64,000 nt of DNA. It comes from Haloarcula vallismortis ATCC 29715. GTDB taxonomy: Archaea; Halobacteriota; Halobacteria; Halobacteriales; Haloarculaceae. Positions 1 through 7,606 of this stretch are shown one piece after another. The notes below the pieces were generated by a model. That model was not told the origin of the DNA and did not search any database. It saw only the letters and a program-made list of their open reading frames with translations. Where the stretch lies: positions 434,001-498,000 of the forward strand of contig NZ_AOLQ01000069.1 in assembly GCF_000337775.1 (NCBI RefSeq), given 5' to 3'. Both the position numbers and the translations under genes were made by a program. How positions within the stretch are numbered: position 1 is the stretch's first letter; every line of letters begins with the position of its first letter.

Positions 1-1
1 T

Positions 2-1600
2 GCGTACGGTATCGAACTCGCTGTGCCGGGGCTGTCTACCATGGAGCGACTGGTTCAGGCGCAGCTGACCCTCTCGGTAATCATCCCCGTCGCGTGGCTC
101 GTGACGGTTATCGAGTACACGGGACACCCACACTGGCTCACACAGCGCCGAACGGCGCTGTTGCTCGTCGAACCGGGGGTGTTTGTCACGCTCGTGTGGT
201 CGAATCGCGCCCACGAACTCATCTGGTCCGGTCGCGGGACGCAGTACGTCTCGGCGTCGTCGGTAGCGCTCGCTCCCGCGTACGAACTCATGTACTGGGG
301 ACACATGTCATATATACTGTTGTTAATCCTCGCTGGCGGTGTCCTCTTGTTGCGGATGCTGTTCCGGTCGAATCAGGTGTTTCAGGGTCAGGGGCTTGCA
401 CTGCTACTCGCCATTGCCGTCCCCACGGTCATCCAGACGCTGTTCGTGCTCGATGTGTTGCCGCTTGTCTTCAACCCGACGAGCCTCGGGTACGTCGCGT
501 CGGGGGCCGTCCTCTCAGTCGCAATCCTCCGTGGGCAACTGCTTGATGTGGCACCGGTGACTCGTGAACTTGGTCGGGAGGCCATTTTCACCGAAATGGA
601 CGATATGGTCATCATCGTCGACGACGAGCGCCGCATCGTCGATATCAACGCGGCCGCCACGGCGCTGTTCGACGGTGACCAGAGTGCAGTTCTCGGTCGC
701 TCGCTGCCGCAGACAGCACCGACACTCGCCGAGACGGTCCCCGGCCCCGGTGAACGCACGCAGACAGAGACGGCCCTCGAACACGGCGGTAGCGTCCGCT
801 ACTACGACGTGCGCGCGATACCGCTGTACCGCGCGTACGGCGTTGTCTCGGGCCATCTCATCAGCCTCCGGGATATCACAGACCGGCGACAGCGCGAACA
901 GCGGCTGGACGTGCTCAATCGCCTGCTCCGCCACGACATCCGAAACGAGATGAACGTCGTCAAGGGGAACGCGGACCTGCTCAGGGATACGGCCGACGCC
1001 GACGAACGCGAGCGACTCGACCGTATTATCAGCACAGTCGACGACATCGTCGACCGCAGCAACAAAATCGGCCGAGTCACCGAGGCGTTAGAGACCGAAC
1101 AGCACAACCCGATAGCGCTCCAGCAACTGGTGGAATCTGTCGTCAGCGATGCCCGGAACCGCCATCCCGAGTTGGCGATTACGCTCTCTTGTGAGGATGG
1201 GCTCTGGATACAGGGCGGTCCGTCGGTCCGCATCGCACTGGCGGAACTGGTCGAGAACGCTGTCGAACATCAGGCGACCGATGAGGGCTCGATTGCGGTC
1301 GAGATTACGGCGACACGGGCCGATGAGACGCCGGGCGTCCGTGTGACTGTTCACGATAACGGTCCCGGCATCACTGACCATGAGCGCGAGGTCATCCGCT
1401 CGGGGACCGAAACGCCGCTCAAGCACGGTTCCGGTGTCGGGCTCTGGCTCGTCAACTGGATTGTCCGGAACCTCGGCGGCCGGATGTCGTTCCCTGCTAC
1501 GGACGAGCCGGGAACGACTGTCGAGCTACAACTGCCGGCGGCTGAGCCCGCCCACGCGACGGACGAGCCACTGGCGGCCCGCAGCGAGAACGCCGACTGA
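2..1600 (+). CDS. Membrane sensor histidine kinase, 5'-partial
   Basis: Sensor kinase expected to phosphorylate itself on histidine and pass the phosphate to a response regulator; the signal is unknown. The frame is open to the left edge and the seven codons before the first possible start (GTG 23) still read as protein, so the gene begins upstream and its first membrane spans are missing. Counting from GTG 23, hydrophobic segments lie near residues 13-30, 43-60, 93-112, 125-148 and 155-172, as in the 7TM histidine-kinase sensor. A PAS domain follows (~185-288), then H-box LLRHDIRNEMNV with acceptor His304, and an ATPase domain with N-box ELVENAVEH, G1 DNGPGI and G2 GSGVGLWL. No response regulator is adjacent; the next gene is convergent. 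Confidence 0.93.
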   Translation, partial: AYGIELAVPGLSTMERLVQAQLTLSVIIPVAWLVTVIEYTGHPHWLTQRRTALLLVEPGVFVTLVWSNRAHELIWSGRGTQYVSASSVALAPAYELMYWGHMSYILLLILAGGVLLLRMLFRSNQVFQGQGLALLLAIAVPTVIQTLFVLDVLPLVFNPTSLGYVASGAVLSVAILRGQLLDVAPVTRELGREAIFTEMDDMVIIVDDERRIVDINAAATALFDGDQSAVLGRSLPQTAPTLAETVPGPGERTQTETALEHGGSVRYYDVRAIPLYRAYGVVSGHLISLRDITDRRQREQRLDVLNRLLRHDIRNEMNVVKGNADLLRDTADADERERLDRIISTVDDIVDRSNKIGRVTEALETEQHNPIALQQLVESVVSDARNRHPELAITLSCEDGLWIQGGPSVRIALAELVENAVEHQATDEGSIAVEITATRADETPGVRVTVHDNGPGITDHEREVIRSGTETPLKHGSGVGLWLVNWIVRNLGGRMSFPATDEPGTTVELQLPAAEPAHATDEPLAARSENAD

Positions 1601-1609
1601 TCGCAACTG

Positions 1610-2308
1610 TTACCACTCGATTTCGGCCCTGTCACGCCAGAATCGCCCGCTCGGCGCGTCGGGCCGGAAACGAGTGAGCCAGACTGGTGTCTCGGCTCCT
1701 TTCTCTGGCGTTCGCGGGGCGCTCCCCTCGGTCATGTCCGTCTGAACGTAGCCCGGACACACCGAGTTGGCGATGAGACCGTCGGTCGCGTACTCGCCGT
1801 CGAGGTACTTCGTCAGCCCGTTTACGCCGGTCTTCGAGATGCGGTAGGCCGGCGTACCGCCTGACTGGCTCTCGGTAATCGCTCCTAGCCCGGAAGACAT
1901 GGTGACGACGCGGCCGCCCTCCTCTGTAAGCAACAGCGGGAGGGCGTACTTGGTCATGAGAACCGCCCCCCGGAGGTTCGTATCGAGGGTGTGGTCGATA
2001 ACATCGGTCGGCATCTCGTCGAGCGACTCCCGAGAGTCCATCACGCCGGCGTTGTTGACCAGCACGTCGAGCCGCCCCTGTTCGCGCTCGATCCTGTCGA
2101 CAGCGGCGACCATCTCCTCGTCGTCTGTTACGTCGAGTTCGACGGCGTGGCGGTCAGTGGTCTCGATGTCGTCGGTATCCCGAGCGCCGGCGTACACCGT
2201 CGCGTCGAGGTCGACCAGCCCGTCGGCGATTGCCTTCCCGATGCCCCGCGTCGCTCCGGTGACGAGGGCGACCTGCCCGTCGAGAGAGTCATAGAGCGGA
2301 ACGTCCAT
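1610..2308 (-). CDS. Short-chain dehydrogenase/reductase (SDR)
   Basis: NAD(P)-dependent oxidoreductase of the classical SDR family, 232 aa; the substrate cannot be read from sequence. The Rossmann motif TGATRGIG is at residues 17-24, the NNAG motif at 85-88, and the catalytic YxxxK at Tyr155/Lys159 (AYRISK). The frame stays open further upstream, but ATG 2308 puts the dinucleotide-binding motif at the usual distance from the N-terminus, so it is preferred. The gene is convergent with the sensor kinase (9-base gap) and lies 67 bases downstream of the IPP isomerase on the same strand. The C-terminus ends in a tryptophan-containing tail typical of small haloarchaeal SDRs. Confidence 0.92.
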   Translation of the reverse strand: MDVPLYDSLDGQVALVTGATRGIGKAIADGLVDLDATVYAGARDTDDIETTDRHAVELDVTDDEEMVAAVDRIEREQGRLDVLVNNAGVMDSRESLDEMPTDVIDHTLDTNLRGAVLMTKYALPLLLTEEGGRVVTMSSGLGAITESQSGGTPAYRISKTGVNGLTKYLDGEYATDGLIANSVCPGYVQTDMTEGSAPRTPEKGAETPVWLTRFRPDAPSGRFWRDRAEIEW

Positions 2309-2375
2309 ACCCGGGGTTGGGCGGCCGGGCCGAAAAGAAGGGCGGTCGTGATGATGCCGCGGCGCCGGGGCCGAC

Positions 2376-2939
2376 CTACCGCTCCTCGTCCCGGCGCATC
2401 GCGATCTCGAACCAGGGACAGAGGCGGAGCTGGCGGTAGTACTCGGGGTGTTCGCGCAGTCGCTCGTATGGGACCCACATGAGGCCGTCGACCTCCTCGG
2501 GGTTGGGGTCAAGCGAGGTGTCGGTCAGCGTCGCCTGCAGGACCGCACACACCTCCCATTCGAGGCCGGCGTTCTCGTAGTAGCGCTTGTACTCGAACCG
2601 GTCAGTCACGCGGAGGTTCTGGTACTGCGAAGGGTTGATGCCCAGTTCCTCTTCGAGCCGCTCCTCGGTGGCTTCGACCTGTGTCTGGCCTTGGACGGGA
2701 TGAGAGGCGACGGTGCCGTCCCAGTGGGTGTCCCAGAGGCGTTTGTTCGCCGCGCGCTGGGCCAGCAGGATTCGGTCGTTCTCATCGAACAACAGGGCGG
2801 TGAACGCGCGGTGGCGGACCCCGTCACCGGTGTGGGCATCGAGCCGGTTGACCAGGCCCTCCTCGTTGTCGTTGGCGTCCACCGCGATGACCTCCTGTCG
2901 GGCGTTTTCGTGCGTCTCGTCGGCCGCGTCGGAACTCAT
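2376..2939 (-). CDS. idi: Type 1 isopentenyl-diphosphate isomerase-like Nudix protein, catalytic Cys replaced by Ala
   Basis: Family role: interconversion of isopentenyl and dimethylallyl diphosphate for archaeal lipid and carotenoid synthesis. The 187-aa protein aligns by motif with E. coli Idi. The metal ligands are all present: His36 and His43 (HTGDGVRHRAF), His80, Glu127 and Glu129 (GLEWEVC). The Nudix helix is around residues 88-101. The catalytic Cys, Cys67 in E. coli (NSVCGHP), is Ala78 here (GTVASHP). The acid/base Glu of the family is retained as Glu129. Either catalysis proceeds without the thiol or the protein has another substrate. Haloarchaea often also have a type 2 isomerase, which would make this copy dispensable. 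It is followed by the SDR gene, with no tight coupling. Confidence 0.85.
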   Translation of the reverse strand: MSSDAADETHENARQEVIAVDANDNEEGLVNRLDAHTGDGVRHRAFTALLFDENDRILLAQRAANKRLWDTHWDGTVASHPVQGQTQVEATEERLEEELGINPSQYQNLRVTDRFEYKRYYENAGLEWEVCAVLQATLTDTSLDPNPEEVDGLMWVPYERLREHPEYYRQLRLCPWFEIAMRRDEER

Positions 2940-2986
2940 ATGTCGTACCTCTCACAGAGGCGCGTATTACGCGCTTCGACTTCCCG

Positions 2987-3622
2987 TCACCGCGCCGGGT
3001 GGTCCGAAACGAACTGCTTGAGGATCTGCTCTTCCGCGCGGTGGAGGGTTTCACTGCAGGTGGATTTCGCGATACCGACCCGGTCCGCCAGTTCCGTCAA
3101 CGAGCACTCCCGCGGTGTGTCGTAGTAACCCGCCTCGATGGCTTCCTCGACCAGTTCAAGCTGGCTCTCGGTGAGTACCTGCTCGCTTTCGAGGTGCTGC
3201 CGGATGCGGTCGACGCTGAAAGAGATGCCGAACTCCTCCAGTTGCTCGCCGAGTTCGGAGAGCCGTTCTTGTGGGGCTGAAATGTCCCAGACGGCCTCGC
3301 CGTTCGAGAGCGTAAACGGCATCTCCAGTGGGACGCCCGAACCCTGAACCGGGAAGAGCAAGAGCGGCATCGACGTCTCGAACTGGACCAGCGCGCTGTC
3401 GTCACGGTGTGAGAGTATCTCCAGCGTGGTGACCGACTCCCGGTTCTCGATGTCGCGGAGCACCGCCGGAAGGTCTGCTGCCGTTATCTCTGCCAGCCCG
3501 ACGCCGGAGTCCTCGCCGGGGAGCGCCGAGAGGATTCGGAACGTCGCGTCGTCGTACGTGCGCGACACGTCGCCGATCCAGATCTCGTCTGGAATCGTGA
3601 GCGTGAGTTCTGCGTGTGGCAT
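2987..3622 (-). CDS. Bacterio-opsin-activator-type HTH_10 transcriptional regulator
   Basis: DNA-binding regulator, 211 aa. The N-terminal part (1-145) is a ligand- or signal-binding region of the Bat/GAF-like type, and the C-terminal ~150-205 is the HTH_10 domain (LTESQLELVEEAIEAGYYD followed by LTELADRVGIAKST). Unlike the regulator at 5783 it has no N-terminal Cys cluster; its only Cys residues, 173 and 189, lie in the HTH. Two CGAA-N4-TTCG palindromes lie 10 and 44 bases upstream of the start, so the gene is probably itself under control of, or autoregulated through, that operator. The target genes and signal are unknown. It faces away from the SRPBCC gene at 3813. Confidence 0.88.
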   Translation of the reverse strand: MPHAELTLTIPDEIWIGDVSRTYDDATFRILSALPGEDSGVGLAEITAADLPAVLRDIENRESVTTLEILSHRDDSALVQFETSMPLLLFPVQGSGVPLEMPFTLSNGEAVWDISAPQERLSELGEQLEEFGISFSVDRIRQHLESEQVLTESQLELVEEAIEAGYYDTPRECSLTELADRVGIAKSTCSETLHRAEEQILKQFVSDHPAR

Positions 3623-3631
3623 GGGTGTATC

Positions 3632-3643
3632 CGAATATATTCG
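3632..3643. promoter_or_regulatory. CGAA-N4-TTCG palindrome (site 1)
   Basis: Perfect 12-base palindrome CGAATATATTCG, ten bases upstream of the HTH_10 regulator start at 3622. It matches the inverted repeat I recall as the recognition site of the haloarchaeal anaerobic regulators NarO and DmsR. The position so close to the start would suit repression or autoregulation better than activation. Confidence 0.6.
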
Positions 3644-3665
3644 CCAGCCCCTGCGGCCCTACTCC

Positions 3666-3677
3666 CGAACATGTTCG
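3666..3677. promoter_or_regulatory. CGAA-N4-TTCG palindrome (site 2)
   Basis: CGAACATGTTCG, a perfect palindrome preceded by CC, 44 bases upstream of the regulator start at 3622. The distance places it just upstream of where the TATA/BRE of a leaderless promoter would be, the usual position for an activator. The divergent gene at 3813 is more than 130 bases away and has its own TATA-like element. Confidence 0.7.
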
Positions 3678-3783
3678 TCCACCGGTGGCTGGGATAAGAA
3701 CTTTGGGGAGACTGCTGTGCGCCATCGGGTCGGCCTCGGTCACGCAAGACCGATTTGCCGAACACCTTCGGCCATGGCGAACG

Positions 3784-3789
3784 CTTATT
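3784..3789 (+). promoter_or_regulatory. TATA-like element of the SRPBCC gene
   Basis: CTTATT lies 24-29 bases before ATG 3813. This fits a leaderless haloarchaeal transcript and decides for ATG 3813 over the in-frame ATG at 3774, which would place the TATA element inside the coding region. Confidence 0.5.
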
Positions 3790-3812
3790 CCGTCGGCCAT
3801 TCGCCGTCCGAT

Positions 3813-4226
3813 ATGGAACGCGTCTCCCTGACCCGGACGGTCCCGGCCGACCCAGAGACAGTCATCGACCTGATAACCGACGTGGTGCCGTTCATGCGCG
3901 CGGCGGGGTTCGACGAAGTCACACTTGATGGGGACGACCTCACCATCAAGAACCGTGTCGGACTGTTCGAAATCCAACTGGACCTCGAAGTCGTCGAGAC
4001 AGACGCCGTATTACGGTACGAACAGCGAGAGGGCATCTTCGAATCGATGATGACGGAGTACACCATTGAGGCCGTCGATGACGGGGCCGACGTAACGGCG
4101 ACGACGGAGTATAGCGCCCTTGACCTCCCGGTGCTCGGCGAGATGCTCGATACAACTGTCATCGCGCGACAGCGGACGAAGGAACTGAACAAGCAGTTCG
4201 ACTGGCTCATCGAACAGGTCTCGTAG
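3813..4226 (+). CDS. SRPBCC (START/polyketide-cyclase-like) family protein
   Basis: Small soluble 137-aa protein with the pattern of the SRPBCC fold. It begins SLTRTVPADPETVIDLITD, the usual first strand and helix that lines a hydrophobic ligand cavity, and ends in a long C-terminal helix (RQRTKELNKQFDWLIEQV). Family members bind lipids, quinones or other hydrophobic ligands or act as cyclases; nothing here identifies the ligand. It lies between the HTH_10 regulator (divergent) and the RiPP precursor (same strand, 111-base gap holding its own operator), so it is probably a separate transcript. An upstream in-frame ATG at 3774 would add 13 residues but is not favoured. Confidence 0.8.
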   Translation: MERVSLTRTVPADPETVIDLITDVVPFMRAAGFDEVTLDGDDLTIKNRVGLFEIQLDLEVVETDAVLRYEQREGIFESMMTEYTIEAVDDGADVTATTEYSALDLPVLGEMLDTTVIARQRTKELNKQFDWLIEQVS

Positions 4227-4287
4227 CGTCGTGTCACAGCGGCCGTTCGAAGGAATCACTCGCTTCCGTTTGTTGAATATAATAACC

Positions 4288-4299
4288 CGAACATATTCG
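4288..4299. promoter_or_regulatory. CGAA-N4-TTCG palindrome (site 3) before the RiPP gene
   Basis: CGAACATATTCG, flanked by CC and GG to make a 16-base inverted repeat (4286-4301). Its inner edge is 39 bases upstream of ATG 4338, exactly the spacing seen at site 4 before the DUF2249 gene. Only a weak TATA-like sequence (GGATACGC, about 4313-4320) follows, as expected for an activator-dependent promoter. Confidence 0.75.
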
Positions 4300-4337
4300 G
4301 GAGAGGACCGAGGGATACGCACCGATAACCGTCATAC

Positions 4338-4643
4338 ATGAGCCATCCCCACGAGGACGTGCCGCCGGTAACGACCGAGGTGCACGACAACTCCTGGTCG
4401 GCGAACCTAGAGACGCCCGCACACGCTGCGGACCCCGATGTGGTCGTCGAACAGGCCATCGACGCCGTCGAGATGACGACGGCTGGGAACCACGTTAATC
4501 TGGTGAGCCACGCAGACCACGGCCACCCCGAGACGTACCTGTTCGACGCGCTCACAGAGGCTTTCGGCGACACGATCACAACTGAGTACGTCCAGCAGTG
4601 TGGCTGTGGCGGCCACGTCACTCGCGTCCACCGGGAGGCATAG
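4338..4643 (+). CDS. CGCGG-family candidate RiPP precursor (radical-SAM-modified)
   Basis: A 101-aa protein with the hallmark Cys88-Gly-Cys90-Gly-Gly near its C-terminus (QQCGCGGHVTRVH). I recognise it as the haloarchaeal CGCGG family of putative radical-SAM-modified peptides. The first ~85 residues are acidic and His-containing (H4, H16, H29, H52, H58, H61, H63) and look like a folded leader or carrier. The two cysteines in the Gly-rich tail are the likely modification site. The stop codon is followed without a gap by the start of the radical SAM gene, so the two are translationally coupled. Expression is probably controlled by the palindrome at 4288. The mature product and function are unknown. 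Confidence 0.82.
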   Translation: MSHPHEDVPPVTTEVHDNSWSANLETPAHAADPDVVVEQAIDAVEMTTAGNHVNLVSHADHGHPETYLFDALTEAFGDTITTEYVQQCGCGGHVTRVHREA

Positions 4644-5717
4644 ATGCGCGGGAAACTCGACCTCGACGAGCAGCCGCTGGTGCTGATCTGGGAGGTGACT
4701 CAGGCCTGCGAACTGGCGTGCAAACACTGCCGAGCTGACGCCCAGCCCCACCGTCATCCCGACGAGCTATCGACGGCGGAGGGGAAGGCGCTGCTAGACC
4801 AGGCCCGCGAGTTCGGCGACGGCCAGCTGGTCGTCCTCTCGGGCGGAGACCCGCTGGCCCGCGAGGACCTCCCGGAGCTCGTCGATTACGGGACCGAGCA
4901 GGGCCTCCGGATGACGCTGACGCCCAGTGGGACGAACTCGCTCACGCGGGACCGACTGGCCGAACTCGACGAGGCCGGACTCCGGCGGCTGGCGCTGTCC
5001 ATCGACGGTGGCGACAGCGAGTCCCACGACAGCTTCCGGGGCGAATCTGGGAGCTTTGCGGCGACAATGGAGGCGGCCGAGGCGGCCCGGAAGCTCGACA
5101 TTCCGCTGCAGATAAACACCACAGTCTGTGCGGAGACGGTCGAGCAACTGCCGGCGATACGGGACCTCGTTGCGGACCTTGATGCGGTGCTGTGGTCGGT
5201 GTTCTTCCTCGTCCCGGTCGGCCGCGGGCGGGTACTGACGCCGATTCCCCCAGAGCGGGCCGAGCGCGTGCTGGAGTGGCTCCACGAGGTCAGCGACGAG
5301 GCGTCGTTCGGTCTCAAAACGACCGAAGCGCCCCACTACCGACGCGTCGCGATACAGCATCAAGACGAGGGTGCCGCCGGACTCAAACGCCGCATGGGTA
5401 TCCGCGCCGGCAAGGGGTTCGCCTTCGTGAGCCACACCGGAGAGGTGTATCCGTCCGGGTTCCTGCCGAAATCGGCCGGCAACGTTCGGGAAGATAGCGT
5501 CGTCGACATCTACCGGGACTCGACGCTGTTCCAGCAGCTCAGGGATGACGACGCGCTGACGGGCAAGTGCGGAGCCTGTCGATACCGAACGGTCTGTGGC
5601 GGCAGTCGGTCGCGGGCGTATGCGACGACGGGAGACCCGCTGGCGGCGGACCCGCTGTGTGACTACCAGCCCGAGGGGTTCGAGGGCCCGGTTCCCGACC
5701 AGCACCCAGCAGATTGA
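4644..5717 (+). CDS. Radical SAM/SPASM-like maturase (TIGR04053-like)
   Basis: Radical S-adenosylmethionine enzyme, 357 aa, probably acting on the CGCGG peptide encoded immediately upstream. The [4Fe-4S] cluster motif is Cys22-x3-Cys26-x2-Cys29 (CELACKHC), followed by the glycine motif LSGGDP. The C-terminal auxiliary region has Cys309, Cys312, Cys318 and Cys339 in the order CGAC-x5-CGGSRSRAY, resembling heme-pathway enzymes NirJ/AhbD, but with Ser where those have a further Cys (CGGCRAR). The residue before VYPSGFLP is also not Cys, so one auxiliary cluster is likely rather than two. It could alternatively modify a tetrapyrrole; the zero-gap coupling to the peptide gene favours a peptide substrate. 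Confidence 0.88.
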   Translation: MRGKLDLDEQPLVLIWEVTQACELACKHCRADAQPHRHPDELSTAEGKALLDQAREFGDGQLVVLSGGDPLAREDLPELVDYGTEQGLRMTLTPSGTNSLTRDRLAELDEAGLRRLALSIDGGDSESHDSFRGESGSFAATMEAAEAARKLDIPLQINTTVCAETVEQLPAIRDLVADLDAVLWSVFFLVPVGRGRVLTPIPPERAERVLEWLHEVSDEASFGLKTTEAPHYRRVAIQHQDEGAAGLKRRMGIRAGKGFAFVSHTGEVYPSGFLPKSAGNVREDSVVDIYRDSTLFQQLRDDDALTGKCGACRYRTVCGGSRSRAYATTGDPLAADPLCDYQPEGFEGPVPDQHPAD

Positions 5718-5752
5718 GGGGATTTTTCACTCCGTGGGAACGCGCCTCGCCC

Positions 5753-5763
5753 GTTTTGTAATG
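5753..5763 (+). promoter_or_regulatory. TATA-like element of the four-Cys regulator gene
   Basis: GTTTTGTAATG lies 20-30 bases before ATG 5783, a leaderless promoter arrangement. No CGAA-N4-TTCG site is present in this 65-base gap, so the regulator appears to be made independently of the operator it may bind. Confidence 0.4.
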
Positions 5764-5782
5764 TGGTGTCACAGTAACTTGT

Positions 5783-6430
5783 ATGAGCGACTCCGGCATC
5801 AGAGTGGAACTATCGGTCGATGCCCCGGGGGCCTGTCCGGTGGCGAGCGTCTCAGACGAGGCGGGCGCGGCCGTGACCGATGTCGCCCGAAGCAGCCCAG
5901 ATGCAGACGGGCAGGTCATCGAAGAGTTCACGGCAACGGGGACCGACGATGCCACAATCGAGGCACGGGGCGATATGGACAAAGTGTTCTCGACGGGCAA
6001 CGGGGCCCGCTACCAGTTCTCACGGTCGCGAACTGAGTGCGTCTGCGAAGCGGTCGAAACGTATGACTGTCCGGTGGCAGATATCCGTGCCGAGGGCGGA
6101 CAGCTCCACCTGACGTTTCACGCTCCCGATGTCGACCGGGTGCGCGCTATCGTGACGCGGCTCAAAGAGCTGTACGATGGCGTCTCGCTCCGCTCGATGC
6201 GCCGAAACGGCGACGTGGACCCGGTGGACTCGATACTGGTCGACCGGAGCAGGCTCACCGACCGGCAGCAAGAAGTGCTCGAAACGGCTGTCGAGATGGG
6301 GTACTTCGAATACCCGAAAGGAGCCAACGCCGGCGACGTGGCGGCGGAACTGGATATCTCCGTCTCGACGTTCGCCGAACACCTCGCCGCCGCCCAGACA
6401 AAGCTGCTTGACAGCATCATCGGGGAGTAG
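5783..6430 (+). CDS. Four-Cys HTH_10 regulator, NarO/DmsR-like
   Basis: Transcription factor of 215 aa. The C-terminal HTH_10 domain (~155-212) reads LTDRQQEVLETAVEMGYFEYP then DVAAELDISVSTFAEHL. The N-terminal half has Cys18 and a Cys86-x-Cys88-x7-Cys96 cluster (ECVCEAVETYDC). Four such cysteines suggest an Fe-S cluster or metal that senses oxygen or redox state, as proposed for haloarchaeal NarO and DmsR, the activators of denitrification and DMSO respiration. The surrounding module carries four CGAA-N4-TTCG palindromes, the operator associated with those regulators, which supports this protein as the local activator. It lies 65 bases after the radical SAM gene and is convergent with the NnrS-like gene. 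Confidence 0.85.
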   Translation: MSDSGIRVELSVDAPGACPVASVSDEAGAAVTDVARSSPDADGQVIEEFTATGTDDATIEARGDMDKVFSTGNGARYQFSRSRTECVCEAVETYDCPVADIRAEGGQLHLTFHAPDVDRVRAIVTRLKELYDGVSLRSMRRNGDVDPVDSILVDRSRLTDRQQEVLETAVEMGYFEYPKGANAGDVAAELDISVSTFAEHLAAAQTKLLDSIIGE

Positions 6431-6441
6431 GTCCCAGAGCG

Positions 6442-7605
6442 TCACGACTGCCACCGGCGAGCGAACGCCGCTATCAGGAGATACGTATAGAGAAGTGCGC
6501 CAAGAACCCCGGCCGCTGTCCCGACCGATTTCATCCAATCGAACCGGCCGACGAGATCAAGTAGCTGTATGCCGAGTCCGCTCCCAAGCAGTGCAATCGA
6601 CAGCAGTGCCGTCCGGTCATCTGCATAGGGCAAGACACCGACCGCCGGCGGGTAGAACTGGAACGCCGCCCCGACCACAGTGAGTCCGAGAAAGCCCGAC
6701 AGCATGGCCCGATAGTGCGCGCTGACCAGCGCAGACTCCCGTCCGGTGACGGCGATAGTCAGTCCGAGTCCGATACCGACGACGCCGGCCGCGGCTGCCA
6801 CGAGAACCGCATAGAACCCCACACGGCGTCGCTCCGACCGCAAAAAGAGGGTCAGATACGACAGCGCAAAGCTCACGACCGCGACAGCTTCGACGACGCC
6901 GCCGACGAGGAGGAGCCGGTGGTCGAACAGTCCGAACCCGAGCAGCGCCGGACCGATGGCACCGGCCGCGACGATGAGGGCGACGACCGGGCGTGGCACC
7001 GCCGCGACCAGAAACCGTGGAAACAGCCGGAAGCCGACACCGAAGACGAACAGCGCGGCTGTCCCCGCAGCGAGCAAGTGCGACAGTTGCTGTGGGAGAA
7101 CTGACTCGAAACCAACAGCCGTGGCGAGCGCGCCGCCCGCAGCGAATACGAGATAGCCGAGCGCTATCGGGACCGCGACGTTAGCGACTCTATCAACCGG
7201 CTCCCGATGGGCGTTCGGACCGCCGGTCCCCGTCGCCGCACCGGTGATGTTGTCACGAATCGTCCACCCGAGCGTGCCGAGAAAGACTGCGACGCCGCCG
7301 ACCCAGAGCGCGGTTCCGACGGGCTGGAGCCACGGCGGCCCGAGCGGTGCGAGCGCCAGCCCTGTTGTGCCGAAGACGGACAGCGGAAACTGGGCAGCAG
7401 GTCCCAGTTCCCACGCGAGGTCCCGGTCGAAGTACGCCGGCACGAGTGCGTAGGCCTTCCCGAACAGGACGTGCAGGACGAATCCGTAGAGGCCCAGCGT
7501 GACAACGACGCGGCGGGGCGCGGCAACCGCCATTGCGACGTGAAAGCCGACGAAAAACAGCGCGCTGACGGTGACGAACCACCGCGAAGCGCGCTCGGCT
7601 CGCAT
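6442..7605 (-). CDS. NnrS-like multi-pass membrane protein
   Basis: Integral membrane protein of 387 aa with about twelve hydrophobic segments and few loops. Histidines sit inside or at the edge of predicted helices: His22 (FFVGFHVAM), His45 (GFVLHVLFGKAY), His176 (QQLSHLLAAG) and His297 (VSAHYRAML). This resembles NnrS and short heme-copper-oxidase-I-like proteins, which bind heme and copper and are linked to nitric oxide stress. Similarity is by pattern only, so the name is tentative. It is the second gene of a two-gene operon after the DUF2249 gene (one base between stop and start) and so shares the palindrome-controlled promoter at 7879. Confidence 0.68.
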   Translation of the reverse strand: MRAERASRWFVTVSALFFVGFHVAMAVAAPRRVVVTLGLYGFVLHVLFGKAYALVPAYFDRDLAWELGPAAQFPLSVFGTTGLALAPLGPPWLQPVGTALWVGGVAVFLGTLGWTIRDNITGAATGTGGPNAHREPVDRVANVAVPIALGYLVFAAGGALATAVGFESVLPQQLSHLLAAGTAALFVFGVGFRLFPRFLVAAVPRPVVALIVAAGAIGPALLGFGLFDHRLLLVGGVVEAVAVVSFALSYLTLFLRSERRRVGFYAVLVAAAAGVVGIGLGLTIAVTGRESALVSAHYRAMLSGFLGLTVVGAAFQFYPPAVGVLPYADDRTALLSIALLGSGLGIQLLDLVGRFDWMKSVGTAAGVLGALLYTYLLIAAFARRWQS

Positions 7606-7606
7606 C

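Noticed and set aside
4338-4643. The 101-aa gene as a simple ferredoxin or metallothionein
   Set aside because: Only two cysteines, in a CGCGG tail, and no ferredoxin spacing. The zero-gap radical SAM gene is better explained by a RiPP precursor.
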